64,000 nt of DNA from Paenibacillus faecalis (GCF_900289175.1 NZ_LT985747.1:1799667-1863666); one strand, 5' to 3'; shown: positions 35,804 to 44,062, counted from the first letter of the stretch. Notes: generated by a model not told the origin, from the sequence alone. Program-made: numbers and translations.

Positions 35804-36637
35804 CTAAGCATGCTTCTTAGCACGAACTTTTTGGCTAGAAGCCTTAGGCCCGCTAATCTCCGCCTTGTTACCATCCTTCAAATAGGCAGCCCAGTATGCA
35901 ACAGCTACAAATATCCCGCCGCCGACCATATTGCCAAGCCAAACAGGAATAAAGTTTATGATGTACTCGCCCCAGCTGTAATAACCTTCGAAAATCGCCG
36001 CTGGAATCAAGAACATGTTCGCGACCACGTGCTGAAATCCGATAGCGACAAACGCCATCGTCGGGAACCAGATTCCGAGAATTTTACCGCTCATATGGTC
36101 AGAGCCATAGCATAGCCATACAGCCAGTGCAACTAGCCAGTTACAACCAATCCCCGAAACAAATGCCTGAAGGAAGCTGGCATCCAGTTTATGTCCCGCG
36201 AGCTCCACCACTTTATCTAAATAGATACCGCTGCCTGTCAGTCCCACCACATGCCCGAAAAAGTAGGCTACAAAGACGCCGCCCAAAAAATTGCTGAGCG
36301 TAATGAGCGCCAAATTTTTAAGCGCTTGTCCCCAAGTGATTCGTTTCGCTACTTTAGCGAGCGAGATCGCCATCATATTACCAGTAAGCAGCTCCCCGCC
36401 CGCCAGCAAAACAAGAATCAATCCAACCGGGAACAAAGCCGCTCCGATAAAATTGACCACACCGGACCATTCCTGAGGTGCCCCGGCAATGACGCGTATG
36501 TCCAGCAAATAACCTAGAGCAATAAATGCACCGGCCAAAAAGCCAAGGATCAACACGGTCAAAAGCGGATTAGTCGCTTTCTTAACCCCATTTTCCACTG
36601 TAATCTCCGCAATCTGCTGCGGCTTGTAGTATGCCAT
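35804..36637 (-). CDS. Formate/nitrite transporter family channel (FocA/NirC-like)
   Basis: Pentameric channel subunit of 277 residues with six helices. Family signatures are present: FVAIGFQHVVANMFLIP (second broken helix), GGELLTGNMM (first broken helix, with the Thr-Gly-Asn element) and the central His in GFQHVVANM. SGIGCNWLVALAVWL is typical of FNT proteins. The C-terminus is a basic tail. It could carry formate, nitrite or hydrosulfide; sequence alone does not decide. Neighbours do not include formate dehydrogenase or nitrite reductase. Confidence 0.9.
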   Translation of the reverse strand: MAYYKPQQIAEITVENGVKKATNPLLTVLILGFLAGAFIALGYLLDIRVIAGAPQEWSGVVNFIGAALFPVGLILVLLAGGELLTGNMMAISLAKVAKRITWGQALKNLALITLSNFLGGVFVAYFFGHVVGLTGSGIYLDKVVELAGHKLDASFLQAFVSGIGCNWLVALAVWLCYGSDHMSGKILGIWFPTMAFVAIGFQHVVANMFLIPAAIFEGYYSWGEYIINFIPVWLGNMVGGGIFVAVAYWAAYLKDGNKAEISGPKASSQKVRAKKHA

Positions 36638-36703
36638 TCCTCTACCCCATCTCTTTGTACTATTTATCTAAAAACTGATCTATTTTTATTTAATTGTAAC
36701 GTA

Positions 36704-36737
36704 AGTATAAATTTTCGAACGTAAAATATGTCACGTT
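36704..36737. promoter_or_regulatory. Candidate promoter and imperfect palindrome upstream of the FNT gene
   Basis: TATACT on the minus strand (36709-36704) and, covering its -35 region, a 20-bp imperfect palindrome with AACGT/ACGTT ends at 36718-36737 (8 of 10 positions symmetric). It only partly resembles an Fnr box and is not at an Fnr activation distance. Confidence 0.35.
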
Positions 36738-36781
36738 TCAGTTCTGATGCAGAGGGAGGAAGACAGTACAAACAAATATTT

Positions 36782-36837
36782 GTCCTTTTGTACAAAAGGA
36801 CCATCCTAAAGCACCGATGAAGTGCTTGATGGTCCTT
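36782..36837. terminator. Nested palindromes and terminator after the MFS gene at 36868
   Basis: AAGGACCATC (36796-36805) pairs with GATGGTCCTT (36828-36837), with an inner AAGCAC/GTGCTT stem, forming a terminator-like hairpin for the minus-strand gene. Its left arm is also the right half of a perfect 20-bp palindrome, GTCCTTTTGTACAAAAGGAC (36782-36801). Confidence 0.6.
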
Positions 36838-36867
36838 CTTGCTAGAGTTTACAGCTGCATGGTTTTC

Positions 36868-38103
36868 TTACACTTCCTTGGCCAAATCTGGTACAGATGA
36901 CATCGGCTCCGCCGAAACAGGAAATCTTAAGCTAACGATAGAAGCAACTAAAAACAAAGTACCGGCCGTAAAATATACGACAAAAATTGAAGTGGATGCC
37001 ATGTACATACCGGTAGTCCCTGATCCAATTAGCAGCATGGCTGTGAAGACCGGCGTTATAAATCCGTTCAGCCTGCCAACAAACTTCTCATCGACTTGAC
37101 GGATCATAGCTGCCATCAAGACGGTTTGAGCCATTGCCAGAAGCAATCCAGTCAAGAAACGCATCGTTCCTGTCAAAACTGGCCATGTGGATAATACTTC
37201 AACAAACGTAGATGTTCCGAGAAAAGCAAGTCCGATGAACATCATTACCGAGCCCTTTAGTTTTCCGGCAGCCAATGCAGCAATAACACCACCAATCAAC
37301 ATACCGAAGCCTTCTAATGCAGTGAACCATTGTACACTCGTCATATCCAGCTGCAAACGTTCGGTAATGACAAAAATATCGAGCGGCTGAACGAATCCGG
37401 AACCGAGTGCCAAAATGATATACACAAGCAGCATAATTTTAATCAGACGGTTTGCCTTCATATAAATGAAGCCTTCACGGAGTTCTTTCGTAAAGGAGTT
37501 TTCGGATGGAAGCACCGGACCTGTTGATTGATCCACGGAGGATGGGATGAAGCTGATGCATATAGCGGACATACCGAATATGACTAGCAAACCGATCAGT
37601 GATGCCTCCAGTCCAAAAGCCTGATAAATCGCCGTTCCCACAACCGGACCTCCGATAATAAAGAGGGACATCATCGTCTGTGACAATGCCATCGCAGATG
37701 AAACATGCTCATCCGGCAAGCAGCGTTTAATGATTTTCATAGAAGAGGGCTGTGAGAATTGGGAGACGATTGCTGAAATCAGGGTAACAGCGAATACAGC
37801 TTGCCAATACCCCGACATCACGACAAGAAAGACAAGAAGAATAGAGGCAAAGCTCAGAATATCCCCCCAAAGCATCGTTCGTTTGGGCCGCCAGCGGTCC
37901 GCAAGAACGCCTCCTATAATGGAGAACAGAAATATGGGGGCATACTCAATTACAGTTAGCAAAGATACTGCTACCGGATCACTGTCGCTCTTCTCCATAA
38001 CAAAATACAGCAGCGCCATATTACGAATCCAGATACCTGCATTTTGCAACAAATCAGACAGCATCAGCAGTACGAATGAACGATTCGTCAGCAATAACTT
38101 CAT
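36868..38103 (-). CDS. MFS transporter, MFS_3 type (macrolide-efflux-like)
   Basis: Exporter-like protein of 411 residues with twelve helices. IIGGVLADRWRPKRTMLWGDI is the loop 2-3 motif, and the N-terminal FVLLMLSDLLQNAGIWIRNMALLYFV matches the MefA/MFS_3 group. It follows a tetR gene on the same strand, with a perfect 20-bp palindrome in the 103-bp gap, so expression is probably controlled by that repressor from an internal promoter as well as from the tetR promoter. AAGGGGAAGG precedes the ATG. Likely role is efflux of a toxic compound that is also the TetR ligand. Confidence 0.84.
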   Translation of the reverse strand: MKLLLTNRSFVLLMLSDLLQNAGIWIRNMALLYFVMEKSDSDPVAVSLLTVIEYAPIFLFSIIGGVLADRWRPKRTMLWGDILSFASILLVFLVVMSGYWQAVFAVTLISAIVSQFSQPSSMKIIKRCLPDEHVSSAMALSQTMMSLFIIGGPVVGTAIYQAFGLEASLIGLLVIFGMSAICISFIPSSVDQSTGPVLPSENSFTKELREGFIYMKANRLIKIMLLVYIILALGSGFVQPLDIFVITERLQLDMTSVQWFTALEGFGMLIGGVIAALAAGKLKGSVMMFIGLAFLGTSTFVEVLSTWPVLTGTMRFLTGLLLAMAQTVLMAAMIRQVDEKFVGRLNGFITPVFTAMLLIGSGTTGMYMASTSIFVVYFTAGTLFLVASIVSLRFPVSAEPMSSVPDLAKEV

Positions 38104-38130
38104 AAACCTTCCCCTTTCAAAACATCATTT

Positions 38131-38150
38131 TAAACTGACTAGTCAGTTTA
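38131..38150. promoter_or_regulatory. TetR operator, perfect 20-bp palindrome
   Basis: TAAACTGACTAGTCAGTTTA, located 28 bp before the MFS start. Related to the site at 38847-38864 (shared AAACYGACT/CRGTTT). Confidence 0.8.
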
Positions 38151-38206
38151 TTCGCGTTGACGAAACAGTATGCCGGTATTAACGAAATACTGTTTCCATC
38201 AAATTG

Positions 38207-38806
38207 TTAGCTTTCAGGCCCTTTATGCCCGAATACGCCATGCAAAAAATACTCTACACCTCGACGATACAATAAACGCATTTCATCAGCAGAACGCTCA
38301 TAATAAGAAGTCGAAAGGCCATCCAGCAAAGAGGAAAAAATGACAGCAACCTCATCAATTTCACTTTCAGGCAAGAGTCCTTCTCGCGCTCCTTCTGCAA
38401 AAATATCACGATAGAGCTTTCGCGGCGCTTGCAAAATCTCGATAATCTGAGCCAACAAAGCCTGTTTATCCGGGTTGCTTATATAAAATTCCTGTCCCAC
38501 TTTGACAAGCGGATTCTGAAAGTCGTCGACCATATGATCAGCTATGCCATAAACCTTCGCCTCAAAGCTTGCAAAATGGCTCTTCTTTTCCATCCATGCA
38601 TCCATCCACTCCCGATTCTGCCGCGCAAGGAGCTGGATAAACAGCTCATCTTTACTTTTAAAATGGTAGTAGATGCTACCTTTACTAACACCGATGTAGC
38701 GAACAAGCTCATCCATAGAGGTCGCTGCGTAGCCACGCTGGATAAACAGCTCCTTTGCTTTATCAAGGATCAGGTCCCGTTTTTTGAGTGCTTTATCAGT
38801 AGTCAA
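38207..38806 (-). CDS. TetR-family repressor of the adjacent MFS gene
   Basis: Repressor of 199 residues. The helix-turn-helix spans about residues 10-55 (KRDLILDKAKELFIQRGYAA, then GVSKGSIYYHFKSKDELF). The C-terminal domain is typical TetR_C. Same strand as, and upstream of, the MFS gene. Related palindromes lie upstream of both genes, which is the pattern expected of a repressor that controls itself and its efflux partner. The start follows AAGGGAGG. Confidence 0.88.
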   Translation of the reverse strand: MTTDKALKKRDLILDKAKELFIQRGYAATSMDELVRYIGVSKGSIYYHFKSKDELFIQLLARQNREWMDAWMEKKSHFASFEAKVYGIADHMVDDFQNPLVKVGQEFYISNPDKQALLAQIIEILQAPRKLYRDIFAEGAREGLLPESEIDEVAVIFSSLLDGLSTSYYERSADEMRLLYRRGVEYFLHGVFGHKGPES

Positions 38807-38846
38807 ATGCCAACCTCCCTTACAAGAAAAACCATTTTACCATAAA

Positions 38847-38864
38847 AAACCGACTGTACGGTTT
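38847..38864. promoter_or_regulatory. TetR operator upstream of its own gene
   Basis: AAACCG-ACTGTA-CGGTTT, a near copy of the palindrome before the MFS gene, 41 bp upstream of the tetR start. Confidence 0.65.
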
Positions 38865-38948
38865 AATTTTAGTGGATACAGATCGCTATGTAAAGAACTG
38901 AAACTAAGGATACCGGTAAATCCGGTATCCTTAACTAGAAAAACACCC

Positions 38949-39560
38949 TTATTCGATCGACCATACCGCTTCTCCATCCTTCAGCGGAATCATAAATGTT
39001 AGCTTCAGATCCTTGGAATTCTGGCTCACTTCATATGGAAGCTCACCTCGCAGAGTCTCTCCCGGGGCCAAGTTGCCGTCAAGACTTTGCTTGATATCTG
39101 AAGTTACAACAGGCATGTACATCTCTTGGCTGTCATCTGATAATTTGAAAGAAAGTGCAGAGGATATGACCTGTTCTTCATCGCTCGTATTCTCTACGCT
39201 AACATCAAGAACTTTTATCGTGTTACCTGGCTGGGGCTTAAGATAATCATCGCCTTTCGATTCCCTGACGGAATGAACGGTAACGATCATGCCGTGATAA
39301 TCCAGCGTTTCTCCAATGCTTGCTGGCTGATCGGAAGCGGCCTTGGCAGCTGGCTTTTCTGAAGGTTCCTCAGCCTCTTTTTCCGGCTCGTTCTCCGGTT
39401 TGCTTTCCGGTTCATTTTCAGCAGCAGTACCTTGGTCCTGTTCTACTGTTGTAGAGAGTGTATCCGTGACCTCTTCCTGTTCTTTATCATTGGTACATGC
39501 CGCAATCAGCAGAAGACTGCTCAAAGCTACTGTCAAAATCATGAATTTTCGAATAGACAT
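38949..39560 (-). CDS. DUF4352-type lipoprotein
   Basis: Cell-surface lipoprotein of 203 residues. Signal peptide MSIRKFMILTVALSSLLL with lipobox IAAC, then a ~50-residue Glu/Pro/Lys/Ser-rich linker (repeated EPESKPENEPEKEAEEP-like units), then an immunoglobulin-like domain (about 80-203) with KVLDVSVENTSDEEQVISS and the ending typical of DUF4352/telokin-like proteins. The longer frame to 39644 contains the GGAGG ribosome binding site, so the ATG at 39560 is used. Function unknown; members are often found with membrane stress genes. Divergent from a small membrane protein. Confidence 0.8.
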   Translation of the reverse strand: MSIRKFMILTVALSSLLLIAACTNDKEQEEVTDTLSTTVEQDQGTAAENEPESKPENEPEKEAEEPSEKPAAKAASDQPASIGETLDYHGMIVTVHSVRESKGDDYLKPQPGNTIKVLDVSVENTSDEEQVISSALSFKLSDDSQEMYMPVVTSDIKQSLDGNLAPGETLRGELPYEVSQNSKDLKLTFMIPLKDGEAVWSIE

Positions 39561-39680
39561 CGTTCTCTCATCCTCCATTCTTTCATTAATGAAAACACGC
39601 GCTGTTATACTACCAAAATTAGAATTTTTTGTCCAATTATCCATATTTGCAATGTATACTCATTAATAAAGGAGGTTATC

Positions 39681-40016
39681 ATGACCGGTTTTTACTTTTT
39701 TACGATGATTTTTTTAATTCTCCTTCAATTTATCCTGAATAAAGTTATCGTTGGAGATGAAAGAGAAATGTCGGATACAACTGTATATAGATGGTACCTT
39801 TTGGGTTCATGGATCATAATCATACCAATGATTGTTTCGATTTGGACTTTAGATCTGGAGCAGTCACAGCCATTTATTTTATTTTTGTTTATGTTAGCTT
39901 TTATCTTTCGTGCCTATATGGAATGGAGATACATCAGGGAAACAAAACGCCATATCGTTTCAATCATTTCAGCTGCTACTTCACTAATATTTACCTGTAT
40001 TTTGCTTATACTTTAA
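39681..40016 (+). CDS. Small membrane protein of unknown function (DUF4181-like)
   Basis: Protein of 111 residues with four predicted helices: FYFFTMIFLILLQFILNKVI, WYLLGSWIIIIPMIVSIWTL, PFILFLFMLAFIFRAYMEW and the C-terminal IISAATSLIFTCILLIL. The start at 39681 follows AAAGGAGG by 6 nt; a longer frame from 39432 is antisense to the lipoprotein gene and has no such site. The RAYMEWRYIRETKRHIVSI segment before the last helix resembles DUF4181 proteins, but that assignment is tentative. Confidence 0.7.
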   Translation: MTGFYFFTMIFLILLQFILNKVIVGDEREMSDTTVYRWYLLGSWIIIIPMIVSIWTLDLEQSQPFILFLFMLAFIFRAYMEWRYIRETKRHIVSIISAATSLIFTCILLIL

Positions 40017-40025
40017 AAAAATATA

Positions 40026-40053
40026 AGCCCGCCTTCTCTATGAAGAACGGGCT
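40026..40053 (-). terminator. Terminator of nox
   Basis: AGCCCG/CGGGCT arms with an inner CTTC/GAAG pairing; on the minus strand it is followed by TTATATTTTTTT. Confidence 0.75.
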
Positions 40054-40061
40054 GTATGAAC

Positions 40062-41423
40062 TTAAGAGTGAATAGGCTCTCCTGCCTTCACCTCTGGAAG
40101 TGCGGCAAGTCCAGCTGTATTCAGAAAATTCCATGGCTTGTTGAAATGCGGCTGGAAGAAAAAATCCATAAATGCAAGCTGGTCAATTGTCATTCCGTTT
40201 TGAATACATACGGACAAGGTGTTAATGGACTGGGTCAGATCGGCCTCAGAAATGATTTGAGCGCCCAAGATCCGGCGGCTGTCTTTTTCAAAAACAACCT
40301 TAACCATGACCGACTCAAAAGTCGGCATAAACTCCGGACGATAATGATCGGTGATCGTCACTGTATCCACATTCATTTTCTCAGCAGCACAGGCCCCTTC
40401 TGTCAAACCGGTAGAACCGATGTTGAGCCCATATATTTTGAGTCCAGACGTTCCCTGGGTCCCCATATACTCAGTCGTTGGAGTCACAAGATTACGCGCC
40501 ACCAGTGTCCCCATGCGTACGGCGTTGGTCGCCAACGGAATATAGGCTGTCTTTCCTGTTGGATTGTAGTGTACCGAGCAGTTGTCCCCAGCGGCGAAAA
40601 CATCCTTTTTACTGGTCTGCATATAGTTGTCTACGATGATTGCTCCGTTCGGGAGCATATCGACCTGTCCCTTGAGCAGCTCGGTGTTGGGGCGGAAACC
40701 AATGCACAGAATCACCAGATCGGTTTCGATCTCCCCTTTGTCCGTTATGACCCTGCTGACCTTACCATCCTTCCCCTGGAAAGATTGAACCGTTTGATTC
40801 AATGCCAGCTCAATGCCATGGTTACGGAAAGCTTCCTCAATTTTCCCGCTAAATTCCGGGTCCAAATATTTATTCAGTATTCGCTCCTCACTGTCTATAA
40901 GCGTCACCTGCTTGCCGTTCATCTGAAACGCCTCGACAAGCTCAACACCAATATAGCCTGCACCTACAACTGTAATATGTTTTGCATTTTTCGCCTTTTC
41001 AATAATGGTATTGGAATGGTTATAGTTCTTACAGAGCAATATATTATCAAGTTTTATTCCATCCAGCTTTGGAACAATCGGCCAGGAACCCGTTGTAACA
41101 ATCAATTTGTCAAAAGAATCCTCAAAGCTTTCGCCTGATTCCATATTGCGTACCTTCATCGTCTTAGCATCTGTATCAACCGACAACACTTCATGAAGCA
41201 TCTTCGTTTTGACACCAAGCTCATCCAGCTTCCCGGGTGATGAATAGAATAATCCATCGGGATCTTTAACAACGCCTCCTACATAAAGGGCGATACCACA
41301 GGATAAAAAGGAAATATTATCATTACGTTCATAAACGGTGATCTCGGCATCAGGATAAAGCTTAGCTGTATTTACAATAGCTGCCGTTCCGGCATGGGTA
41401 CATCCGATGACTGCGACTTTCAT
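40062..41423 (-). CDS. nox: NADH oxidase (water-forming type) / CoA-disulfide-reductase-family flavoprotein
   Basis: FAD enzyme of 453 residues that oxidises NADH with oxygen, regenerating NAD+. The FAD-binding start KVAVIGCTHAGTAAI, the redox-active Cys in ISFLSCGIALYVGG (residue ~42), the NAD-binding VVGAGYIGVELVEAF and the second FAD motif DVFAAGDNCSV are all visible, followed by the dimerisation domain. The single active-site Cys is the mark of Nox and Cdr enzymes; the overall form is closest to streptococcal and clostridial H2O-forming Nox. Monocistronic. A Rex-like box 76-93 bp upstream fits control by the NADH/NAD+ ratio. GAGGAGGA precedes the ATG. Confidence 0.9.
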   Translation of the reverse strand: MKVAVIGCTHAGTAAIVNTAKLYPDAEITVYERNDNISFLSCGIALYVGGVVKDPDGLFYSSPGKLDELGVKTKMLHEVLSVDTDAKTMKVRNMESGESFEDSFDKLIVTTGSWPIVPKLDGIKLDNILLCKNYNHSNTIIEKAKNAKHITVVGAGYIGVELVEAFQMNGKQVTLIDSEERILNKYLDPEFSGKIEEAFRNHGIELALNQTVQSFQGKDGKVSRVITDKGEIETDLVILCIGFRPNTELLKGQVDMLPNGAIIVDNYMQTSKKDVFAAGDNCSVHYNPTGKTAYIPLATNAVRMGTLVARNLVTPTTEYMGTQGTSGLKIYGLNIGSTGLTEGACAAEKMNVDTVTITDHYRPEFMPTFESVMVKVVFEKDSRRILGAQIISEADLTQSINTLSVCIQNGMTIDQLAFMDFFFQPHFNKPWNFLNTAGLAALPEVKAGEPIHS

Positions 41424-41794
41424 GAAATAGGTTCCTCCTCAAAATGAATCTCTATCTGATTAAGATGATCTTTTTGATCTAAAATCATGCCTGGCGATAT
41501 GTGAAATATTTCACCTTAGAGTTGTTTTCTATTTTAGTGTGATTTATTTTACATTTCAATAGCTTTGCCATATTCGACATACTTTGTTCATATTTTCACT
41601 TATTTGGTGAGCAAAAAGATATTGCCTTTTTAACAACGGCGTAATAACGCAATAGCGTTTATCAACATTTCTGACTTTTAGCGCTTTATCGACATGTTTT
41701 TATTATGCTTTCCAAGGGTAAAAAAAGATAACAGACTCTAGCTGAAATATGGCTGAAAAGTCCAGTTCGCTTACACAGAGAGGAGGGCTTTGTC
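41424..41794. other. Divergent regulatory region between nox and an SDR gene
   Basis: 370 bp without a credible ORF. Contains the Rex-like box (41499-41516), an Fnr-like TGTGA-N6-TTACA (41538-41553, one mismatch), TCAC/GTGA dyads near 41600, and AACGC-AATA-GCGTT at 41646-41659. A GAGGAGGG ribosome binding site for the SDR gene ends it. Confidence 0.45.
41499..41516. promoter_or_regulatory. Rex-like redox box upstream of nox
   Basis: ATGTGAAATATTTCACCT matches the Bacillus Rex consensus TTGTGAA-N4-TTCACAA at all but the terminal positions. It also fits TGTGA-N6-TCAC, so Fnr binding is possible. Confidence 0.6.
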
Positions 41795-42454
41795 ATGAAA
41801 ACCGTGTTCGTGGCCGGGGCCAATGGACGTACAGGAGAGAAAATCACAAAGCTTCTGGCCAAGGATGGATATGAAGTGATTTGTCTCATTCGCCAAGAAG
41901 CTCCCCAACCTGATTTTCAAGTCACGGGAGTAAAAAGTGTATCCGGGGATTTAAACGGGAATATCTCTGACTGTCTTAAGGGGGTCGATGCGGTTATCTG
42001 CGCAGCCGGAGCCGGTATTGATGATGATCCAGAGGAGGTTGACCATGTCGGGACTGTACGACTCATTGAGCAGTGTGTCATTGAAGGCATTCAGCGCTTT
42101 ATTATGATCAGCTCCATGGGCACGAATCACCAGAGCAGTATTCCTGATCTCAAACCGACCCTCATTGCTAAACAAAAAACAGAAACGATATTGGAAGAAA
42201 GCACACTGGTGCATACGATCATTCGTCCTGGAAGGTTGACGGATGATAAGCCTACAGGCTTGGTTGAAGCAGCAAGACATTTGAAACATTTCGGAGAAAT
42301 TTCCCGGGACGATGTAGCGCGAGCAGCTGTACTTTCACTCACAATGCCGGAGATGGAAAACGAATCATTTGATCTAATACAGGGTGATATTCCGATTGAA
42401 CAGGCGCTATTACGTATAACAAGCGTAAACAGCTCTACCGTCTTTGACGAATAG
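41795..42454 (+). CDS. Atypical SDR-family NAD(P)-binding protein (YhfK/YwnB-like)
   Basis: Rossmann-fold protein of 219 residues. The nucleotide-binding loop is VFVAGANGRTGEKI (GxxGxxG), followed by VDAVICAAGAG and FIMISSMGTN; the usual catalytic Tyr-Lys pair of classical SDRs is absent, as in the NAD(P)-binding NmrA/YhfK subgroup. IIRPGRLTDDKPTG is the typical mid-chain motif. GAGGAGGG precedes the ATG. Downstream lies a repeat block and an insertion sequence rather than a terminator. Function unknown. Confidence 0.83.
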   Translation: MKTVFVAGANGRTGEKITKLLAKDGYEVICLIRQEAPQPDFQVTGVKSVSGDLNGNISDCLKGVDAVICAAGAGIDDDPEEVDHVGTVRLIEQCVIEGIQRFIMISSMGTNHQSSIPDLKPTLIAKQKTETILEESTLVHTIIRPGRLTDDKPTGLVEAARHLKHFGEISRDDVARAAVLSLTMPEMENESFDLIQGDIPIEQALLRITSVNSSTVFDE

Positions 42455-42534
42455 CCTTCCGTTTTGCGAAAGAAATCCAAGATTAATCTACAATGAGCAG
42501 GATTGTATATTCAATAGGAAGTCGCCTGCCATGC

Positions 42535-42603
42535 TTAACTGCAAAAGTACATTAAAAAAGTGGGTATTTCCGTTTTGGGAGAAATTAACTGTAAAAGCGG
42601 CTA
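42535..42603 (-). repeat. Left part of a ~50-bp intergenic repeat block (inverted copies)
   Basis: TTAACTGCAAAAGTACATT at 42535-42553 and TTAACTGTAAAAG at 42585-42597, exactly 50 bp apart. They are reverse complements of the units on the far side of the insertion sequence (AATGTTCTTTTGCAGTTAA). The rest of 42455-42534 shows nothing. Confidence 0.7.
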
Positions 42604-42673
42604 GGCCCCCTAATTCCGGAGTCTACACCGTAAAAATAATGTTTGTCGTATGAACACTCATTTTTTCAAATTC

Positions 42674-43570
42674 TTACAACGTTCGATGGAACTTGGCCCG
42701 ATCTTCTTCCTTCTGTTGCATCACCCAACTGCTGAATACTATGGGCGCCTTGCGTTTCAAACTGCCATGCATTCTACGGTTGTTGTAAAAATCCATGTAA
42801 CGATCAACGGCGGCATACGCATCATCCATGGTCTCAAATGTTTCCTTGGTCAATAGGTCGCGCTCCATCAAACTATGGAACGACTCGATGTAGGCATTCA
42901 TGTTTGGTGTCTTCGGCGGGATACGCTCATGGAGCATTCCCCAGCTTTCACAAGTATCGCCGAACAGCACACTCACAAACTGAGGACCGTTGTCGGTGCG
43001 GATCGCGGGCATCTCCTTCCCCGGTCGCCATCGACTCTCTATCGCCCGTCCTAAAGCCTGACACACATGCTTGGCCTCGCAAACGGCGCCTCTGTAGTAG
43101 GCGACAATGACGCGGTCGAACACATCGATCACGCTGAAAACGAAAAAGAAGCGGTCGCGGCCGGCAACATATCCATACTTAATGTCCGCTTGCCACAGCT
43201 GATTCGGACCGGTGACGAGTCGGTTTCGAGCCAGTCTCCTCGGGTGCTTGGACGTTGGCTTTCGCTGCTGCTGAAGGATGCCTAACTCCTTGCAGAGACG
43301 ATATGCTTTCGACTTACCGAGTATCAAGTCATGCTCATTGCGCAAACACTGAGCCAGCAACTTGTAGCCGTAGATGTGCTCTTCGCCTTCCACAAGCTCC
43401 AGCAGCCACTCCTTGATCTGCTCGTCACTTACCTTGTGACCTTGCAGCGTAAGGGAGTACCCGGGACAAGGACGTCCTCTTCTGATGGTACCAGCAGCCT
43501 CTGCGGGCTGCTTCGAGCGTTTGAGGCGTTCATAGTAAGTGGATTCTGCCAGGCCTAAGATACCCAGCAC
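42674..43570 (-). CDS. IS3-family transposase OrfB (DDE integrase domain)
   Basis: Catalytic part of the transposase, 298 residues from the GTG at 43570. The rve integrase core has the first Asp in LWQADIKYGYV, the second in IRTDNGPQFVSV and the Glu in NMNAYIESFHSLMERD; an HTH_21 segment (HIYGYKLLAQCLRNEHDLILG) precedes it. The frame is open upstream to the slippery site inside orfA with no good independent start, so the protein is most likely made as an OrfAB fusion after -1 frameshifting. Confidence 0.92.
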   Translation of the reverse strand: MLGILGLAESTYYERLKRSKQPAEAAGTIRRGRPCPGYSLTLQGHKVSDEQIKEWLLELVEGEEHIYGYKLLAQCLRNEHDLILGKSKAYRLCKELGILQQQRKPTSKHPRRLARNRLVTGPNQLWQADIKYGYVAGRDRFFFVFSVIDVFDRVIVAYYRGAVCEAKHVCQALGRAIESRWRPGKEMPAIRTDNGPQFVSVLFGDTCESWGMLHERIPPKTPNMNAYIESFHSLMERDLLTKETFETMDDAYAAVDRYMDFYNNRRMHGSLKRKAPIVFSSWVMQQKEEDRAKFHRTL

Positions 43571-43608
43571 AAGGACTGCTGCATTTCCCTGCTTAATAAA
43601 GTGGTCGG

Positions 43609-43935
43609 CTATTTCGAATTTTTCGGATAAGCAGGGTTCTTCTTTTTTAGCAATTCACGCAGAATTTCAATTTCAAGTTCCTTTTCGCCAAGCATCTTCA
43701 CCGCTTTTTCGTACTTCTCTTCCACGACCTGAAGCCGCTTCAGTTCTTGCAACTGATGATCCGCTGGCGGCAGTTCGTGAATATCTACTTGATCCCGATA
43801 CGTTCGAATCCAGGTACGAATCGTTTCCGGGTGGAGGTTGTACTTTCGGGCGAGTACCCCCACTTTGATCCCGGACATGGCTTCGCGCACCACCTCGAGA
43901 CGCACTTCCTCGTACAACTTGCTTGACCGTCTCAT
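43609..43935 (-). CDS. IS3-family transposase OrfA (helix-turn-helix, leucine zipper)
   Basis: DNA-binding protein of 108 residues. The helix-turn-helix is VLARKYNLHPETIRTWIRTY, followed by a coiled coil (LQELKRLQVVEEKYEKAVK and onward) that mediates multimerisation. The ATG at 43935 has GGGGGG 9 nt upstream; the longer frame to 43992 overlaps the terminal repeat. The 3' end contains the A AAA AAG slippery heptamer at 43648-43642. Confidence 0.9.
   Translation of the reverse strand: MRRSSKLYEEVRLEVVREAMSGIKVGVLARKYNLHPETIRTWIRTYRDQVDIHELPPADHQLQELKRLQVVEEKYEKAVKMLGEKELEIEILRELLKKKNPAYPKNSK
43642..43648 (-). promoter_or_regulatory. Programmed -1 frameshift site A AAA AAG
   Basis: In the orfA frame this reads CTA AAA AAG AAG; slipping back one base gives AAA GAA GAA CCC, which stays open into OrfB. 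Standard for IS3-family elements. Confidence 0.8.
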
Positions 43936-44062
43936 CCTGTTCATCCCCCCTAGAAATACAATAATATATTGTTGGGGTGGACTCCAATTCAATTAGGGGG
44001 CCGTGGAGAAAGCACAGTTAAAATTCAAACTTTTCGCCAAAAAGCTTGTTTCGTGCGGAATC

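Larger units (their letters stand above)
42604..44002 (-). mobile_element. IS3-family insertion sequence, apparently complete
   Basis: About 1.4 kb. Ends carry the inverted repeats GGCCCCCTAATT (42604) and AATTAGGGGGCC (44002), extending imperfectly inward with GGAGTC-type sequence. It encodes OrfA and OrfB with an A AAA AAG slippage site, so it looks functional. No obvious target-site duplication was seen at the ends as drawn, so the exact boundaries may differ by a few bases. It interrupts a block of ~50-bp repeats. Confidence 0.85.

Noticed and set aside
41538..41553. Fnr-like box as a class II activator site for nox
   Set aside because: No -10 element lies at the -41.5-compatible position on the minus strand (the bases there are AGGTGA).
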